This document shows positions 29,127-31,025 of a stretch of 31,025 nt of DNA, piece by piece. How positions within the stretch are numbered: the stretch's first letter is position 1; each line of letters starts with the position of its first letter. The DNA comes from Thamnocephalis sphaerospora. Its lineage: Eukaryota > Zoopagomycota > Zoopagomycetes > Zoopagales > Sigmoideomycetaceae. The stretch lies in assembly GCA_003614735.1 (NCBI GenBank), contig KZ992562.1, positions 1 through 31,025 on the forward strand. The letters run 5' to 3'. Made by a program: the position numbers and the translations under genes. Below the pieces are notes generated by a model. It saw nothing but the letters and a program-made list of their open reading frames with translations. It did no database searches and was not told the origin of the DNA.

Positions 29127-31025
29127 CTACCCAACCGTCAGCTTAAGCGATGCAACTTCAAACGGACGAAGCACCAAGGGATAGTGGCCGGTAGCGGCAT
29201 CCGCTTGCACCTCCACGCCACCGTCTTCCTCCAGAATGTTGCATCGCTGCACCTTTGTGACCGGAAGATGGCTGTAGAAGCGATCCAGGTTAGCAGAACC
29301 CACGCGCGCTAGCGGTCATCACCCAAGGTCGGGCAGATAAACTTACAATCGAATCTGGACACGACCTTGTCCACCGTGGGCCTCGTACAGACGCACGATG
29401 AGGTGGTTAGAATCTTCGGCACGCTTAACAGTGTCAAGAATGACGTTGCCACGACTGCGAACTTGAATGTTTGCCTTGACACCAAGCGCATCGAGTGTCG
29501 CACGCGGACGAGTGCTAGCAGTGTGCGTGTCAGTGGAATCAAATTGAACGCTGGGTATGCGCCGTACGCTTACCGCGCGATGAGCGGTACGTTGAACTGA
29601 TGCGCCTCACGAACAACGCGCGACTCATGGAAGGTGCCAGCGTGCGGGTAGACCGCATATCGGAACCGATGGGTGCCTATGCAGTCGCAAAACAGTAAGC
29701 AACGGCAAAGAGGCGTGTATGTGCAGTGATGTACATACCAATGTCGCAGTGTTCGTCTGGTCCTTTGGGCGCCTTGAGAAGCGTCAGGCTCATGACATTT
29801 GCACGCGTCGAGAAGCCTAATGGTACACACGCGATACACGCTCGTCAGATGGCGGCTGAATGGACAGCACTGCCTCACGTACCGTATTTAGAGTCGTTGA
29901 GAATGGCAACGCCGTAGCCAAACTCAGAGAGATCGGCAAACTTGTGGACGCACACCTCAAACTTGGCTGCATCCCAGGTGGTGTTGTAATGCGTCGGCCG
30001 CTGGACATATCCAAACTGCGTCTCGTAGGTCGCCTGATACAGATGCGATTAAAATACCGAGTACACGGCGCATCGCGGCTTACCACACCCACCAGATCCG
30101 AGTGAATGTCCACGGGAAACTCAACTTTCTGTGTGATCAAGCACTTGGCCATTAGCGGTGGCAGCAGTGGCTATGCACCACAACGTACCAAGATTTGGCG
30201 GTTCTCGTTCCAGTCGACCTCGCATTCAAAGTCAAGTCGCGGTGACACGGCCGTCAGCACGATCAGCTGGCGGGCGCAACTGGTGGCGCTGATTGAAAAC
30301 TCGACTTTGAGCGATACACGCAGCGGTCCGTTTTCGTGAATCTATATGGCATACAACGCGGATTACACTGCGTGAGACGGTTGACGGGCAACAGTGCAAC
30401 GCAAGCTGCCACAACCTCGACGCTGCCCGGGGAGACTGCGCGGCCCTTGGCCAGATGGTAGATTTCAACTATGCACAATGCGTGAGCGGCAGACATTTAG
30501 TAACGATGTACATGTTGCACCTACCATCCCAGGCTGTACACGACCGGTAGCGTGTTTGTGTGATAGCGCAGCAGCGGTTAGCCAGCAGCAGCGCGATTTG
30601 TGTGATTCGCTTGCAAAACATTGCATACCATCCCAGTAAAGTGGCTGATCCTCGTAAATGACAAACTGGTTGCCCTTGGCATTGCTAGCGACAATCTCTC
30701 GCCTATAGCCACGAGGATGCAGCAACATTAGGGTCCAGATCAAATGCACACCACCACCACGCTGATAGAGCACGTACGCTTCGTTTTTGTCAAACAGACT
30801 GACCAGACGACCACCTTTGTCAAACTTTGCGCGAATAAACACGTTTTCAAGCACAAACTGATCGCCCTCCTTGGCGACTAGCAGTGTAGGCAAGTGTCAG
30901 TAAAGCGCAAAGTACATGCGTATGACGCAGCAAGCTCACCTGTCACAGCCTTTTTGGTCTCGGCGCTTAGCTTGGGAACGAACGCCGCGTGACCCATTGC
31001 CGGTACATCAGACGCTAAGGCAATG
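29127..31025 (-). CDS. AMS1: Alpha-mannosidase, glycoside hydrolase family 38, C-terminal part (5' end outside window)
   Basis: Twelve exons in transcript order: 31025-30940 (partial), 30877-30778, 30702-30629, 30533-30525, 30468-30416, 30341-30189, 30128-30084, 30033-29883, 29816-29739, 29676-29574, 29514-29347 and 29271-29127. They encode the last 387 residues. This is the beta-rich C-terminal half of class II alpha-mannosidases of the Ams1/MAN2C1 type, which trim mannose from free glycans in cytosol or vacuole. Landmarks are [108 protein letters not shown] and the final [10 protein letters not shown]. The catalytic N-terminal domain is not in view. One exon is only 9 nt. The donor at 30415 (GAG|GTTGTG) is weak; a site three bases on is possible. 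The intron 30703-30777 is stop-free and divisible by three. Confidence 0.92.
30525..30533 (-). other. 9-nt microexon in the mannosidase gene
   Basis: The nine bases CCTGGGATG (minus strand) are preceded by GTGTACAG and followed by GTAGGTGC. Inserted in phase 1 between the exons ending at 30629 and starting at 30468, they complete YWDAWD followed by VEIYHL, a strongly conserved motif of the family. Skipping the exon would keep the frame but remove three residues of this motif. Confidence 0.8.

Noticed and set aside
1-31025. tRNA genes, CRISPR arrays, insertion sequences
   Set aside because: No convincing cloverleaf with a GGTTCGA-type T arm, no spaced direct repeats and no transposase-like frame were seen on either strand.

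Overview
The window is eukaryotic nuclear DNA, GC-rich, with many short introns. Most are 50-115 bp, bounded by GT-AG (three look like GC-AG), with CTAAC, CTAAT or CTGAC branch-type motifs near the acceptor. Fungal origin is indicated by a SOG2-type RAM-pathway protein, a fungal-style NOP56, RPN13, CHM7 and YPI1, and a separate DHFR not fused to thymidylate synthase. I cannot place it below fungi; a basidiomycete or an early-diverging lineage would both fit. All gene models below are my own hand-spliced reconstructions from reading frame, splice consensus and family knowledge.

Layout, left to right. 1-1817: little certain content, with coding-like scraps and possibly the 3' end of a membrane-protein gene. 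1818-3545 (+): a secreted or membrane protein with a protease-associated-like lumenal domain and a multi-TM C-terminus. 4138-7945 (-): SOG2, seven exons. 8919-9338 (-): a small unknown two-exon gene. 10181-12055 (+): CHM7/CHMP7-type ESCRT-III protein, convergent with 12179-12940 (-), a coiled-coil protein faintly like Mediator subunit 30. 13304-15067 and 15316-16830 (+): two intronless F-box-type paralogues in tandem. 17424-18177 (+): dihydrofolate reductase. 18221-18663: unresolved coding-like pieces. 19549-20588 (+): an HSF-type transcription factor. 20725-22649 (-): trimethyllysine dioxygenase, ten exons, divergent from 22888-23510 (+), the protein phosphatase 1 inhibitor YPI1/PPP1R11. 23711-24898 (-): RPN13. 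25051-25644 (-): a stress-responsive A/B-barrel (Dabb) protein. 26658-28403 (-): NOP56. 29127-31025 (-): the C-terminal part of a family GH38 alpha-mannosidase, continuing beyond the window.

The genes are housekeeping functions: polarity/RAM signalling, nuclear-envelope ESCRT, folate, carnitine synthesis, PP1 control, proteasome, snoRNP, and vacuolar or cytosolic glycan breakdown. They do not form a cluster with one shared function. I did not find a convincing new system. The most notable signals are three inferred GC-AG introns in three different genes, a 9-nt microexon in the mannosidase that encodes part of a conserved motif, several stop-free introns with length divisible by three, the intronless F-box pair among intron-rich genes, and an unusual DHFR active-site region.
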